Below are positions 1-11,513 of a stretch of DNA of 64,000 nt, piece by piece. How positions within the stretch are numbered: the stretch's first letter is position 1; the number at the start of each line of letters is the position of its first letter. Source of the DNA: Xylaria sp. FL1777 (Eukaryota > Ascomycota > Sordariomycetes > Xylariales > Xylariaceae); the NCBI GenBank assembly GCA_022578965.1, contig MU400542.1, positions 124,001-188,000 of the forward strand, written 5' to 3'. The notes under the pieces were generated by a model that made no database searches, was not told where the DNA came from, and saw nothing but the letters and a program-made list of their open reading frames with translations. A program made the translations under genes and the position numbers.

Positions 1-360
1 TTGCGCAGGCGTTTTATCCGGCTGAAGGCAGGTGGCCTAAGGCACGGTTTTTGGCTGCGTTAGGATAGATGATGTGCTGCGCTGGCAACAGCTCTGCAGC
101 TTTACTTAATAATAAAGAATACAACCAACAAAAGCTCTTGATCTCATCCTTGTCACCAAATACAGCTAAAGTTGGCTCTTCTTGTCTTGATTGGCTCTTT
201 CAGTTGTTGTACCGAGCCAAAGTCCGTACTCATAATAGACAATGTCTTTTTCTATCACTCTGAGCGGGTTAAACAATTATATAACAATGCTGGTGTTAAG
301 CTATAGTATCTACCTCCTTACTCACTAGACTTAAACCCGATTAACTATCAAGGAAGGTAG
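1..360 (+). mobile_element. Tc1/mariner-type transposase relic
   Basis: This is a decayed piece of a DDE-superfamily transposase. In the frame starting at 238 one reads a DN.FFYHSERVKQLYNNAG-like stretch, a stop codon at 304-306, then YLPPYSLDLNPIN, ending at a stop at 358-360. In fungal Tc1/mariner elements the first block carries the second catalytic Asp (usually DNA or DNAS), and the LPPYSPDLNPIE block carries the third acidic residue. Here the final Glu is replaced by Asn. Bases 15-57 read FYPAEGRWPKARFLAAL, which could be part of the same protein in another frame. Stops and frame changes make it inactive. The element continues beyond the left edge of the window or is truncated there. No terminal inverted repeats were found. 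Confidence 0.65.
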
Positions 361-888
361 AATCCCTTTTCTATTACCATGTGTTTCAAATAGCGATTGC
401 TGTTGGAACATAATTGTAGGTCAATTGTACGCTATAGCAAGTAGCCACATTAGCCCCGGTGACGACCACGGCCACAATAAAGAAACTATCCAGGCCACAC
501 CCGCCGTACGAACCCTATACGCAAGTATAGCCCATTTAACAATTACACCCATTTATAGAAAGTATTATATATTAGCAATAGTGAGCTATTGTTTTCTCCC
601 TTTAGGGCACTTCTTCGAAATTGCTTAACACTGGCCGGCCGCCGGATTGATCTTCCCCAAGAGAACCAAATAGGTTTTACTGTACTATTGATACGTTTTG
701 GCCTCTGTGCTTGGAGACCAGACCCAGGATAAGAGGAATTTGCCAGTAGCTATAGCGGATAAAACACAGATAACCATAACTAGAGACGGACGCCGTATGT
801 CTTGGTGTAGCTAGCTCCGTACCGAGACGCCTGAACATGTCACACGTACTTATAGCTAGCCAACACCAGGAACCCCACGGCTCGGAGT
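361..888. other. Gene-free interval
   Basis: No open frame with recognisable content was seen on either strand. It separates the transposase relic from the F-box/ankyrin relic and is probably also decayed repeat DNA. Confidence 0.5.
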
Positions 889-2304
889 ATGGAGCTCACC
901 ACCGAAATCCTATTCCTTATACTAGAGATAGGCGACGGTCAGTTGACATATCGCGATGTTGCCTCCGTCACCCGTATGTTCATCTCCTGTGGTCCTGTCG
1001 CCAATAGTTTCCTCTACACCTAACCATCTACAAGGGACACGAAACAAGGGCTCACATGATCTTGCACCCACCCATGCGGATAAAACATGAGGACTCCAGT
1101 TTATCTGTGACGGTACCGGGTAAGTATGATACCTCGGGGAGATCGGTACCTTTAGAAGATATTATAGCATCTCCGTTCCACTAAGTAGACGAACCATGGG
1201 TTAGTAAGGATGTTATCCAGGCAGTACTATCTCCGGTATGTGATCTGGAGGCTAAAGGTGGGCGTGATGATACACCAATATGGCTTGCTTACAATAACAG
1301 TAATGCATCTTCTCGCCGTAGGGCCTCGATTAACATTGATGTACAACTTACCTCTTCTTCACAGTGCAGTGAGTGGTAAGACACCATTGAGTTAGTATTG
1401 CGGTCACAAAGCCGATTAGCTTGAGAAGTAAGATTACCTTACTACTCAAGCTAATGAGCCACTCCCCTTAGTCAAGGTATTCATAAAAAACCTGAACTTT
1501 CAGTCCATCCTATGTGTTCCGAATATCTATGCCTGATGTTACTAGATTTTGCCCTTCAACTAACGAGAGGAACTCATGCTGATGCATCGCCTACGCTTAT
1601 CCAATTACTACTTGAGAGGAATGCGAATCCAAACCACATCAGTAATAATAAGTACATGTTCCTGAGTCTTCACTCCCTGTTTTAGTTACATTCTGACTTC
1701 TGCTCCTAACACCCCAAGAACAAATACAATATTTACCATACGTGACAATTCGTATGGCATGAATTCATAGGTTATCACCCCTTTATAGGGTGACACCAAC
1801 ATTTACTCAGTTATTCTCCTCACCCACTAGACTTTGTTGATGAGCTTCTTCACTACTTCGATGATGACTTGTCAGACGACTTCAGTAATGAACTAGAAGA
1901 CTACTCGGGTCCTGAGGGTAGAGCACTCGAGCTTCCGGAAGCCTATTTTGGGAAGTGAAAGACGACGAAATATTCCAGAACGCTGCGAAAGTCACCATCA
2001 CGGAAGAAACTGGCACTTAACCTAGAACAAGTTTGAATCCAATGTATCTGTAAGGCAGTCCCAAGCACTGTGTACGAGGATTTTAATCGCGCTGTTTCTT
2101 ACGCAGTCAGGCTCGGTAAGATTCGGGTGTTGAGCTATATACTCGAGAAGCATCAACTCGCTAACCGACGCCCTTACCCTCTCAGGAGAGATGGGAAGAT
2201 TCTTCGAGTTAAGACATCATGATTCCGAGATGGCTAGTATCATCTACCTATTACTCTCACGAGCTGATGCAGATATTCCAATATCGGACGATAATGAAGT
2301 TTAA
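889..2304 (+). pseudogene. Decayed F-box/ankyrin-repeat gene
   Basis: Several short coding-like pieces follow one another on the plus strand, broken by stops and frame changes. At 889 an ATG opens MELTTEILFLILEIGDG, resembling the start of fungal F-box proteins that carry ankyrin repeats, and runs to a stop at 1021. At 1206-1379 a piece contains DLEAKGGRDDTPIWLAYNN, like the consensus D..G.TPLHLA. At 1569-1686 a piece contains SPTLIQLLLERNANPN, a clear ankyrin helix and loop. An acidic piece lies at about 1839-1958. At about 2085-2220 there is AVRLGKIRVLSYILEKH, and at 2213-2304 SIIYLLLSRADADIPISDDN. The order fits one ancestral F-box plus ankyrin protein. No intact reading frame remains, so it is called a pseudogene. 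Introns could explain some but not all of the breaks. Confidence 0.6.
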
Positions 2305-4239
2305 AGTCTTGGGGAAACCCTATAGTAAATAACTCGGTCAACTATATAGGTGTGCATTAGAAATTATTTGCTGCTCTGCCGATCTACTGTTTTGCTATCA
2401 TTGATAGAAACATTCAAAAATTCCCGTGGCATTTCTCATTAAGAGCGTACGGGATCGCTAGAATTACAATACACTACTTCTCTCTGCTTTCTATAGTGTA
2501 GGAATACATCCCCAGACACTAAATAGAGCTATTACCTAGTTCATATTATCAAGGGTTGCGGCCATACCCAGTACTAGTGATTAAGAATATATATCAAACT
2601 CATACAGGCGCGAGATTATGACCAGCTTCTTATCCTCTTCATGCTTACCGCAATAGCGTCTCTCATCGAATTATCATGTGTCAATCAGCTTAGTCTAAGA
2701 TCGGGGTCATACTCTCTCAGTTTTGCCTCTCCTATATGTCCCTTGTGTCACTTTCCCCCATGCTTCGCCTTGTGCCTGCAAACCGCATCTAAACCACATA
2801 TCTCTCTGCGGTTTAATCTTTTAGAATCCTTATATAGCATGTATTGCAGAACGAGTATAGTCGTTGCAGTCTAAGTGGATCACGAATAACTTTACACGTA
2901 TATTCTTCGGTACACGCCTTTGTACTGTTCTGTTAATTCCTTTTGGGCTTCTTAAATAACCATGTATTGACCAACATTGTAGTCTAGGGCCAAGGGAAGG
3001 TGAGCTTAGCCGAATTAGCTATGCGTTCTTTCCTTTCCTTTTTCTCCTTTCCCCTCGAGCATACCTAAAATATAATGCTTTTTTTAATTTTCTACCTCAT
3101 CCCTACCACGAAAGGCACACCAACTCACATAGCCTTCTAATACCTTCTTGATCATTTTTATCCTTGAAGTCTACAAGTTTTGAAAGACTTCGTTATGAAC
3201 GGTCTCTAAATAACTTGACTTAAACCCCCATATTCTTGCCTCATTCGAATCACGTTGCATAGCAAAGATTTAAATGGTATCTAGTCCAGTATAACTTTTG
3301 TAATCCGAGCGAGGTTATATGGCTTATTAATATCCAGACTGTTCAATCGTCACCTTCAGCTGTCTCTCTTCATTTTACCCGTTTAGTCTTCTATTATCCT
3401 GATAAGGTGAGGGGGTCTGAAATGACTATATGACTTCGCTCAAGGCCGTGAGTTAGTATACTGCATGGTTAGTTAGAACATGACATTACTAATTAGCTTT
3501 TTTTGTCTATGATTATAAGATGAGGGAAATACTCGAAATCACGATGATTGTTCTCGCTATGTATGTTTTACTTCAGAGTTGTTAGAGTTAACAGGAGACG
3601 AAGACCAATCAAGTATGACTGATATTCAATAATTTTTCTAGCTCTATTGACTTAGTACACCCGCAGCCACATATTACGAACCTGGACAACTGACCGCCTA
3701 GCAAGTGACCCCAAACACTTGATTACTTGACTATTTGATTTCAGAACAGAGAATAGACGATCTAGACCTGCAGCTACAGAACTAGCGCCGGTATAGTTAT
3801 GGAAATGTAAGATCTTATTGCCGCCAAGTCTCGACTGAACTTGAACATACCAATGGACAACCCAATGATATTCGTGGTACCCCAGATTCACCTAGGAAAG
3901 TGGGCCTCGACACTACTCTGCTATCATTCTATGACACCAAAGAATCTGCACTACCATGGCCGATGAAATAAATGGCATTGGGTTGAGAAATTTTATGCAG
4001 ACTATATACAGAAGACCCAATTCCTTCACTTCTAATATCCCAACCAAAAGCACGTCGTATAGGTTGTGTCGGGTCTATTATTTATGCGATACCGGGCATC
4101 AGTTTGAGGTGGTTCCCAGAGACTCTGGTCAACTCGAGATAAATCGGTCGCCGCACCGAAGCATCGGCCTAGTTCCATAGCATCGGCATATTATATCGCT
4201 AAAAGCTTGAATCTAACTAGGCGAGAGATATAGTTAAGA
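2305..4239. other. Gene-free interval upstream of NCS1 permease
   Basis: The only open frames are short and show no recognisable motif; those at 2641-2874, 3652-3891 (minus strand) and 3956-4180 were inspected and not accepted. The last few hundred bases presumably hold the promoter of the permease at 4240. Confidence 0.5.
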
Positions 4240-5935
4240 ATGGCGCCTCCACCACCACCAATGCAGTCGGACAGGTCAAACAACCCGGGACTAGACGGAC
4301 TCGAGGATCCGGAGAAGGGAGCTGATAGTAATTTCGTCGAGGATGGCCCAACTCATTCGCGGGGCTTGAAAGGCACAGTCCTTAAATACTTATTGGCTGG
4401 TCGAGTAGAGCTTCGTGGTGTGATGCCTGTACCACTGGAGGAACGAACGTCAACTCAATATTCTAATTATGTGAGTGATACCATGCTCGCTTTCTTCTTA
4501 CTTCCCGCCCACTGTTTGGAGGGGGGCATAGTTCTACATTATATATAGATGTCACTGAGAAGGAAATTTCACTAACTTTTAACGCTCGAAGTTCTCGATC
4601 TGGGCTTGCATGAATGCGAATATCCTCGCCATCACATTTGGCATGTTAGGGCCCACCTATGGCCTCAGTCTCCGAGATTCTTCTCTAGTCATCGTCTTCT
4701 TCTGCTTGCTAACAGCGACCGTACCCGCATATCTGGGTACCCTGGGTCCGAAGACTGGCCTGCGACAAATGATCCAGGCTCGGTTCAGCTTCGGGAGATA
4801 CATAGTTTCGGTGCCGGTCGTCTTGAACCTAGCCACGCTTACCGGCTTCTGCGTCATCACCTGTGTCATCGGCGGGCAATGTCTCTCCGCCATTTCCGAA
4901 GGCTCGTTCACGCCGGTCGTCGGTATCGTCATCATCGGCGTCTTGTCCCTGCTGATCTCGTTCTGCGGATATAATGTTCTCCATATCTACGAGCGCTTCG
5001 CGTGGATCCCTGCCTTGGTCGCCATCGTTATCGCGACGGGGAGCGGTGGTTCTCATCTAAGCCAACAAGTTCCGACGCCGGCGGCAACAGCGCCAGGCAT
5101 CTTCTCACTTGGAATGGCCATTGCCTCCTACATGATTCCCTTTGCGGGTTTGGCGTCGGATTTCACAACATATCTAAACCCTAAGTTTCCAAGGTGAGCT
5201 AGGATACAAGCGTGCTCGCTTCAGTGCTAATCTGGAACTAGTTGGAAGCTTTTCCTCTATGGCTTCGCTGGTCTCGTACTCCCGACCATCCCTCTCATGG
5301 TGTTAGGCGCTGCCATTGCAGGCGCCATTGCAAACGTCCCTGCGTGGGAACAGGGTTATGAAACGAACTCTGTCGGCGGCGTCCTCGCGGCCATGTTACT
5401 GCCGACGGGCGGCTTCGGCAAATTCGTGGTCGTCGCTCTCTCGCTCTCGCTATTAGGCAATAACGCGGCGACCATGTACTCCATAACGCTCAACTTCCAG
5501 ATCTTAGTGCCGCAGCTCGTGCGCATCCCGCGCTACGTCTTCTCCATTGTCATAACGGCCATCCTGATCCCGGTCTCGATCAAGGCCGCGGCGGACTTCT
5601 TGTCGAATCTCCAAAACTTCATCGCTTTAATCGCATATTGGTCGGCCGCCTTCGTCGCCGTCCTCATCACCGAACACGTCATTTTCCGAAAGGGCCAGTA
5701 CGATACCTATGACCACAGCGCATGGAACTCGGCATCACAGCTCCCCTGGGGTGCTGCAGCCTTGACCGCATCTGTCCTTAGCTTCGCTTTGGTTATCCCG
5801 AGCGTGGCTCAGGTGTGGTTTACAGGCCCTATCGCGAAGATAACGGGTGATATCGGGTTCGAGCTAGCATTCGCGACGACCGCTGTTCTTTATCTACCTC
5901 TTCGGGCTTTAGAAAAGAAATTATGTAAGAGATAA
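4240..5935 (+). CDS. NCS1 purine/cytosine permease (FCY2/FcyB-like)
   Basis: Predicted plasma-membrane proton symporter of the nucleobase-cation-symport-1 family, importing cytosine and/or purines. Three exons: 4240-4470, 4592-5193 and 5242-5935, giving 508 residues, normal for the family. The introns (GTGAGT to AAG, 121 bases with CTAAC at 4572-4576; GTGAGC to TAG, 48 bases) keep phase. The hydrophilic N-terminus holds the RGVMPVPLEERT stretch typical of fungal Fcy2 proteins. The second exon begins FSIWACMNANILAITFGMLG, the usual first membrane helix, and includes GPKTGLRQMIQARFSFG. The third begins SWKLFLYGFAGLVLPTIPLM and holds GNNAATMYSITLNFQ. About twelve hydrophobic helices are visible. 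It is convergent with the APC permease at 6686-8567. Substrate choice within the family cannot be read from the sequence. Confidence 0.92.
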
Positions 5936-6685
5936 AGTCTAGATTACTCGCTAATCATAAGGGGATATCGTATGCTTTGTCGGTATGCTTTTCAAAAATA
6001 AGTTTGGCTAGAGATGAGAAAAGGTTGTATCATAGTCGCGACAAAATGGTCGTGGCTGTTGTGGTTCAATGTTCTGTCTTTCGAAAACTCAGGTTGGCCT
6101 CTGAAGGAAAGGAGAGAGACAGAGACGTATGCCTAGGGGTTATTATGTGAATAAGGTAGTGCGCTCACTACATTTCTGTTCATTCCCGATACAATCTCTT
6201 TTAGCTCTTAAGTCATAATGAATCCTAGCAGATTAAAGCGTAAGAAAGACACTAGTAAGTTGACATCTTTGGCTAAGTTGTATATTTTGAATTATGCATT
6301 GATGATTGACATTGGTTATTGTATAGATATTAAAAGGAGGAAAATGCTGCTATTTCCCCAAATTGACATGTACGTTACTTAGTATCTACGCGGACTAGGC
6401 GCCGATACTCGTAAACATAAAATTCCTTGAGGCTAATATCAAATATTGTCTACCTAGGTCGTTAACATTTTGACTATTTATATGGTAAATTTATCTACCC
6501 TTGCTAATGCTGCTAGAGGGAGGTTTTCCATGAACCGCTTCTAGGCAGATCTTTCATCCGCTAAATGAAGCCTTACTTATAGAGCCGCTCTCCACATCAG
6601 CGACCTTAGTTGGAGATACGGGAATGCCTTCGATCGCCTTCGAGTGCATGTGGTGCTGGTACGGGGATTAGTCACTTCTCATCTC
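5936..6685. other. Intergenic region between convergent transporters
   Basis: About 750 bases between two convergent 3' ends. AT-rich, no coding signal; it should hold the polyadenylation signals of both genes. Confidence 0.6.
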
Positions 6686-8567
6686 TCAAAGTTTCGGAGC
6701 ATTACTCACATTAATGTTAATCTTAGGACCTTTGAACCATTTATGTGCGTCAACGAAAAACCAAATTATAACAAATAACATTGGTGCTCCCTAGTGTCGA
6801 CATATTAGTGTCAGTATATGGAACACCTCTAGTTGAACGGTAATGACCACTGCTCTAGGCTGTGACAATAAGAACTGATTAGTGGGACTCACGTAAACTA
6901 AACTCGTCCAATTCATGTTTGCAGGGGTGAGGTCTGCACCATTGACTGAAGGGAAGCTGAAGAATGGCGTGATAACGAGGACGAAAGAACAACTAAGAAT
7001 ACCAATGGGCAAGCTGAATGCGCCAAGGTGCCACGGTCCCCTGCGAAATTTATTCCGCACAACAGTAATCTTGATGAAGATGGGGATGGAGAAAGCAATA
7101 AAGGCAGCAATAGCTCCAATGCTGAAGATGGCGTCAATCGCTGAGCCGCCGAAGATCAGAAGCAAGAGGAGGATTCCAATGGATGTGTTAAACCATACGG
7201 CGTTCACGGGGGTTCTGGTGTACTTGTTGACACGCTTCAGGGGTTTGCTGAGCACGCCGAAGCAGTCGTCTCGGGCATATGCAAAACAGACTCGCGACGC
7301 TGCCACCATGCAGCCTTGGCCCATTGAAAAAGCGCAGACAATCGTCAGAGCGAGCACGGCGAGAGCGGATTTCTGCGGCAGCACCTGTACTAAGTAGGCG
7401 GCCCACGGTTGCCCCAGCTCCGTGTTAATTACGGCGTCGATGTCGGTGATGGTATACGCGATCAAGGCGTTTAGGACGAAGCCAAGCACGGAGCCTGACG
7501 CAGCCGTCATGATGATGGCTCGTGGTGAAGCAACCGAGGCGTTGGAGCACTCTTCAGCAAGGTGAAATGGCGCGTCGTAACCGCTCATTGTCCAACAGAT
7601 TGCTAAGAAAGACATCAAGACTGCAACTCCGTCCGGCCAGTCCGTGAAGTTTTGAATACCCCAGGCCACGCTGCTAGGCTGGAATTTTGGTACATTGTTC
7701 GTTGTAGTCGGGATGATGATTATTGTGGCAATGAGCGCTAGGATATTAATGGTAGTGCCAACAGCGTTGAAATGTGCGATCCATAATGTCGGCATGCTGC
7801 TGATGCAGGCGTGGACGATCATGAGAAATGTAGTAAGGAGGAAGGTCTGGTATGAAGTTGGAACATAGCTGGGGTTGACGATGCTCGCTGCGGCCAGTAT
7901 CATCCCAGCTGTTGAGTCGTTAGCTGTACTGCCCATACCATATTAAGGGCGAAATGGCCCTTCACTCACCTCCTCCATAGTTAACACTGGGAGCCCCGGT
8001 AACTTGGACGAACCAGTTCGACCATCCCGTTATCCAAGCCGCCAGAGGGCCATATTTTGGGCCCGCGAGAACAGCTGCTGCGTAATAGAGCCCGCCAGAT
8101 GTCGGCATACTGCTTGCTAACTCGGCCATAGATGCTGCAATCTGAAGAGGTGTTAAACAAAGTCCTGCGTGCCAGGCATAGGAGCCTGATGACTTACACA
8201 TAGAATAAACACGACGGAGACGAGCCATCCCCATGTATTAGCAGCAGGTCCCGCTACACAAGTTGAATCAGTCATGATCGGCAACATAATAACTTCGTCC
8301 CGACTACTCACCATAGCCAATGCCGTACCACATAGTGGTAGCAATGCTAGGTAGCAACCCCATCACGGCGAAACTGACGGCAAACGAAGTCCATGCTGAA
8401 AACTCGCGCTTGAATTCCTGCTTGTATCCTAGAGAAGCCAGGCCGGCTTCATCGTCCGACATCTCGGCGATATGGTCCGGTACGTCACCGTCCGCGAATA
8501 CTGTCGTGACGGGCGGCGCACCATCATTGAACCGATGGCCGCCGCCTCCATCTCCGCTCGTAGACAT
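6686..8567 (-). CDS. APC-family choline/GABA/amino-acid permease
   Basis: Predicted polytopic permease of the amino acid/choline transporter group (Hnm1, Uga4 and relatives). Five exons on the minus strand: 8312-8567, 8198-8253, 7970-8141, 6893-7908 and 6686-6790, together 534 residues; introns are 56-102 bases and all phases match. Residues 47-56 read GYKQEFKREF, followed by SFAVSFAVMGLLPSIATTMW, the usual N-terminal block. Later come MPTSGGLYYAA, WITGWSNWF, CWTMSGYDAPFHLAEE and LTPANMNWTSLVY. The last exon adds GAPMLFVIIWFFVDAHKWFK and GPKINI, the normal C-terminal helix and tail. Without that exon the main frame runs into unrelated sequence. Upstream is a long gene-free stretch. The family is clear; the substrate (choline, GABA or another amine) is not. 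Confidence 0.92.
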
Positions 8568-10721
8568 CTCGGGTTTGAAATATTGCGAGGGTGGCGAATA
8601 ATCGTGGCCTAGATAACAGATGGGTGATATCGCGGCACTTAAGTTGGCACGGTGTTGAAGGGAGCAGATCTACTTAAGACGCTGTCTCTCGTACTGTCTG
8701 TCTGTATCGAGCAACGTTAAGATCCGTCGTCGAAGTCTATTGTTGTTGCTAAAAGAGAATTGAAACTAGGACCATACATATTCCTGCACGACGTCAAGTG
8801 GGCGTCACCGCCATCATATACCTACCTACCTACATTAGTGATTACCACGCTGCTACCGCATTGGCTTGCCTCAATGTCTGTAAGTAGTGTAACTCTTGCA
8901 GGTCGATCGGAAGACATCGACAAGGGTTTAATCTCTGGTGGCTCCTAGTAGCACTCATGCAGGCGGCCACTCCGTTCCCCAATTGTCGATAACTGACCCA
9001 GGATGGCTTTGATGTCTTATCTCTTCCCCAACTTTCTCCTGTTCCATCCAATCTGTTTAATTGGCGATCCCGGCTTCCGGTTTTTGAGATGGCTTTTCAA
9101 GCCTCGGCGCATCCTCATACAGGCCTAGATGCGGAGAAGAACCTAGATGGTAAAACTGTATTTTCTTACTCATCCCAGCCCTCTGTTAATCACGGGAAGC
9201 CAACCCCTATACTGCCTATCATATACTGCTTACCACGGACGGTAGAATGATGGTACTTGCTCACGCGAGTGGGGAATTCTGGGATGATCTGTTACATGGG
9301 CTCGAGATTGTATGTACACTATAGATTGTATGCCCATGTAGCCTATTAGAGTAGGTTGTTCAATCTGTAGGTTATCTTGTGGCTTTGGGGGAGCAGTCTA
9401 TTCACTTGATAACCTCGTGTCCAATTAGATTATCGAGAATATCCCCGCATTTTGGGGATTTCTGATGCAACTCTCTACTCAGCTACCTATCTAGTTTAGG
9501 CCACGGTAGGTATGTTGTTATTATAATATAGAATAGTGTAATACTACCAATCCCTACGATGCAGTGGACAAACTGTTGTAGCGTTACGTTGCTTACTTGG
9601 TTGGTCTGGTGATCGAAAACTCCCATTTACTTATATGAGACATAAGTTGTCGGACAGCAATCTGTTGAAGTTATTGGACTGGCTGGCTACCTGGTTCTTG
9701 GAATTTTCAGCTCGTACGTAATTGTATGAGTTATGAGTTGAGACTTATAGTGGATAGATATTCAGATAAACTTCTATGCGCATCGGGCACCGGATACTTA
9801 CCGTTATCCCCCGAGTCCCTGCCATTCAAAGAAGCGTTGCCGTGCTGTTAATCAACGTCATAAGCCGCGCCATGCTACTGAGAAAAGGACGTGCGTCGTA
9901 CACTGACTAGGTAGATAGGTTTCCTATTACCAGCGATCCCAGCGCCGTGTTATCGTATTCCGCTTAATGCTAGCTTACCTACTTATAGTAGTATGGTTGG
10001 CACGCTACTCTCTGACCTAGGCCATCATCTCCAACTATCGGGCCTTTAAGTCAACATCCCATATCGACTGACCAAGTCGGACCACTACGCCGTCGTTTGA
10101 GCTTGTTATCTGTAGTGCTATAGCGATGCATGTTAGGATATACTGGACGCGACGCGACTGATATGAGATTCGCAGCTGAGAATTGCCTGCCTGGTCCTTA
10201 TCAATTGTTCAATAGAGTCCCCATGTGCATCGTTCATTGCAGGATGGGCCTGGTCGGTATACTGTTATGTGTTATTGCGCAAGGAGTCTAGAAGCACACA
10301 TTGACGATCTCACTCTCAGCTCTGTTACATATAGTTACACGACAGTTCGAGTCTTTACGACCCCCATTGATTTACATATATGTTATTGGCTCCGATCCCA
10401 CACCCTATAAAATATAGGAAGCCGAGTGTAGCTAGTATAATGCTGAGAGAAACGCAGTCGTCCGCGAAACCCTTTTAAAATCTTGACTGGCCTATATATT
10501 GCAATCTAAGTGTTGGAGTGAATAGAGCGCCCGGATCCTCAAGGGGCCAAGACTCTGTCCTCACGTAAAGAGACTATCTCAACTGTACACCTCTGTATAC
10601 CAAGCTGGATTTACGTTAATTAAGTTCAGTAATGTAAATCGCAATAACTAAGTTCTTCCTCAAGGCAGCTAATTTTTGACATACATGTGTTACGATGTTG
10701 TTTATTGAGTGTGAACTTCGG

Positions 10722-10738
10722 TTTTTTTTTTTTTTTTT
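10722..10738 (+). repeat. Poly-T run
   Basis: Seventeen consecutive T residues in gene-free DNA. No adjoining reverse-transcriptase-like sequence was recognised, so it cannot be assigned to a retroelement tail. Confidence 0.9.
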
Positions 10739-11499
10739 GGTTGGATATATGTACTTAGTCATATGAAGCTATAGACTTATCTCCAGTATTCCCATTGGGC
10801 CACCTTTCGTCGATGCTCTTGATACTTCCTAACTATTATCTTACCTGGGGTCCCATTCTCCAGCATCTGGTGCACAAATATACATGTCAATTTACGCTCC
10901 CAAATGTAGAGTCAAGCCATCGTGTGTGCTTGGTGGATTGACATGCTGGGCTGGAATTATCAGCGGGATACAATTCGTCACATACAATGTTGATGCCTTA
11001 ACCTGAAGGTTGAACTAGCCTCCGGCATATTCACGACTATGCAAAATGCTGTATGATTGAGATTCAAAGCTGGGACTATACGCGTACTAGATGAGCTTGG
11101 AAAGGCTCTCAAGAACAGAAGTGATTTAGATTCCTTTGAGAAGTATGATATCTTGCAAGTGAACTTAGTTGAGTAGGCGGCATCTCGCTCTTACTGCGTT
11201 GTTTGAAAACAAGTTTTCAGTCTCCTTCGTTGTGAGTAGACTGTCAGTAATGAATACTGCTTAGCGTTAAGCTCTCGCTTTTCTAGTCAAGGTATGAGTA
11301 TATAGTGAATATGTGCAATTAGGAGTTTTTAACGAGCGGTCTCTATCAACAATATACAGATCGCCTTCTTCCAGAGAAAGGCCAATCAACGCTTAGTTGA
11401 TGCAAAAAGAAGTTGATCAACAAGAGCTCGCTGGAGATCGCTTGATAGGTAGGTCTCATTTCTCATTATTACATAAGGTATGCATGTAGTATATACCTA

Positions 11500-11513
11500 G
11501 TATACCGGTATAC
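11500..11513. repeat. 14-base perfect palindrome
   Basis: GTATACCGGTATAC equals its own reverse complement. GTAGT at 11486-11490 and ACTAC just beyond it add a looser outer inverted repeat. Confidence 0.9.

Noticed and set aside
11083..11178. Coding-like stretch RVLDELGKALKNRSDLDSF on the plus strand
   Set aside because: It is only about 31 codons between stops, with no neighbour pieces that extend it; it may be a relic but cannot be supported.
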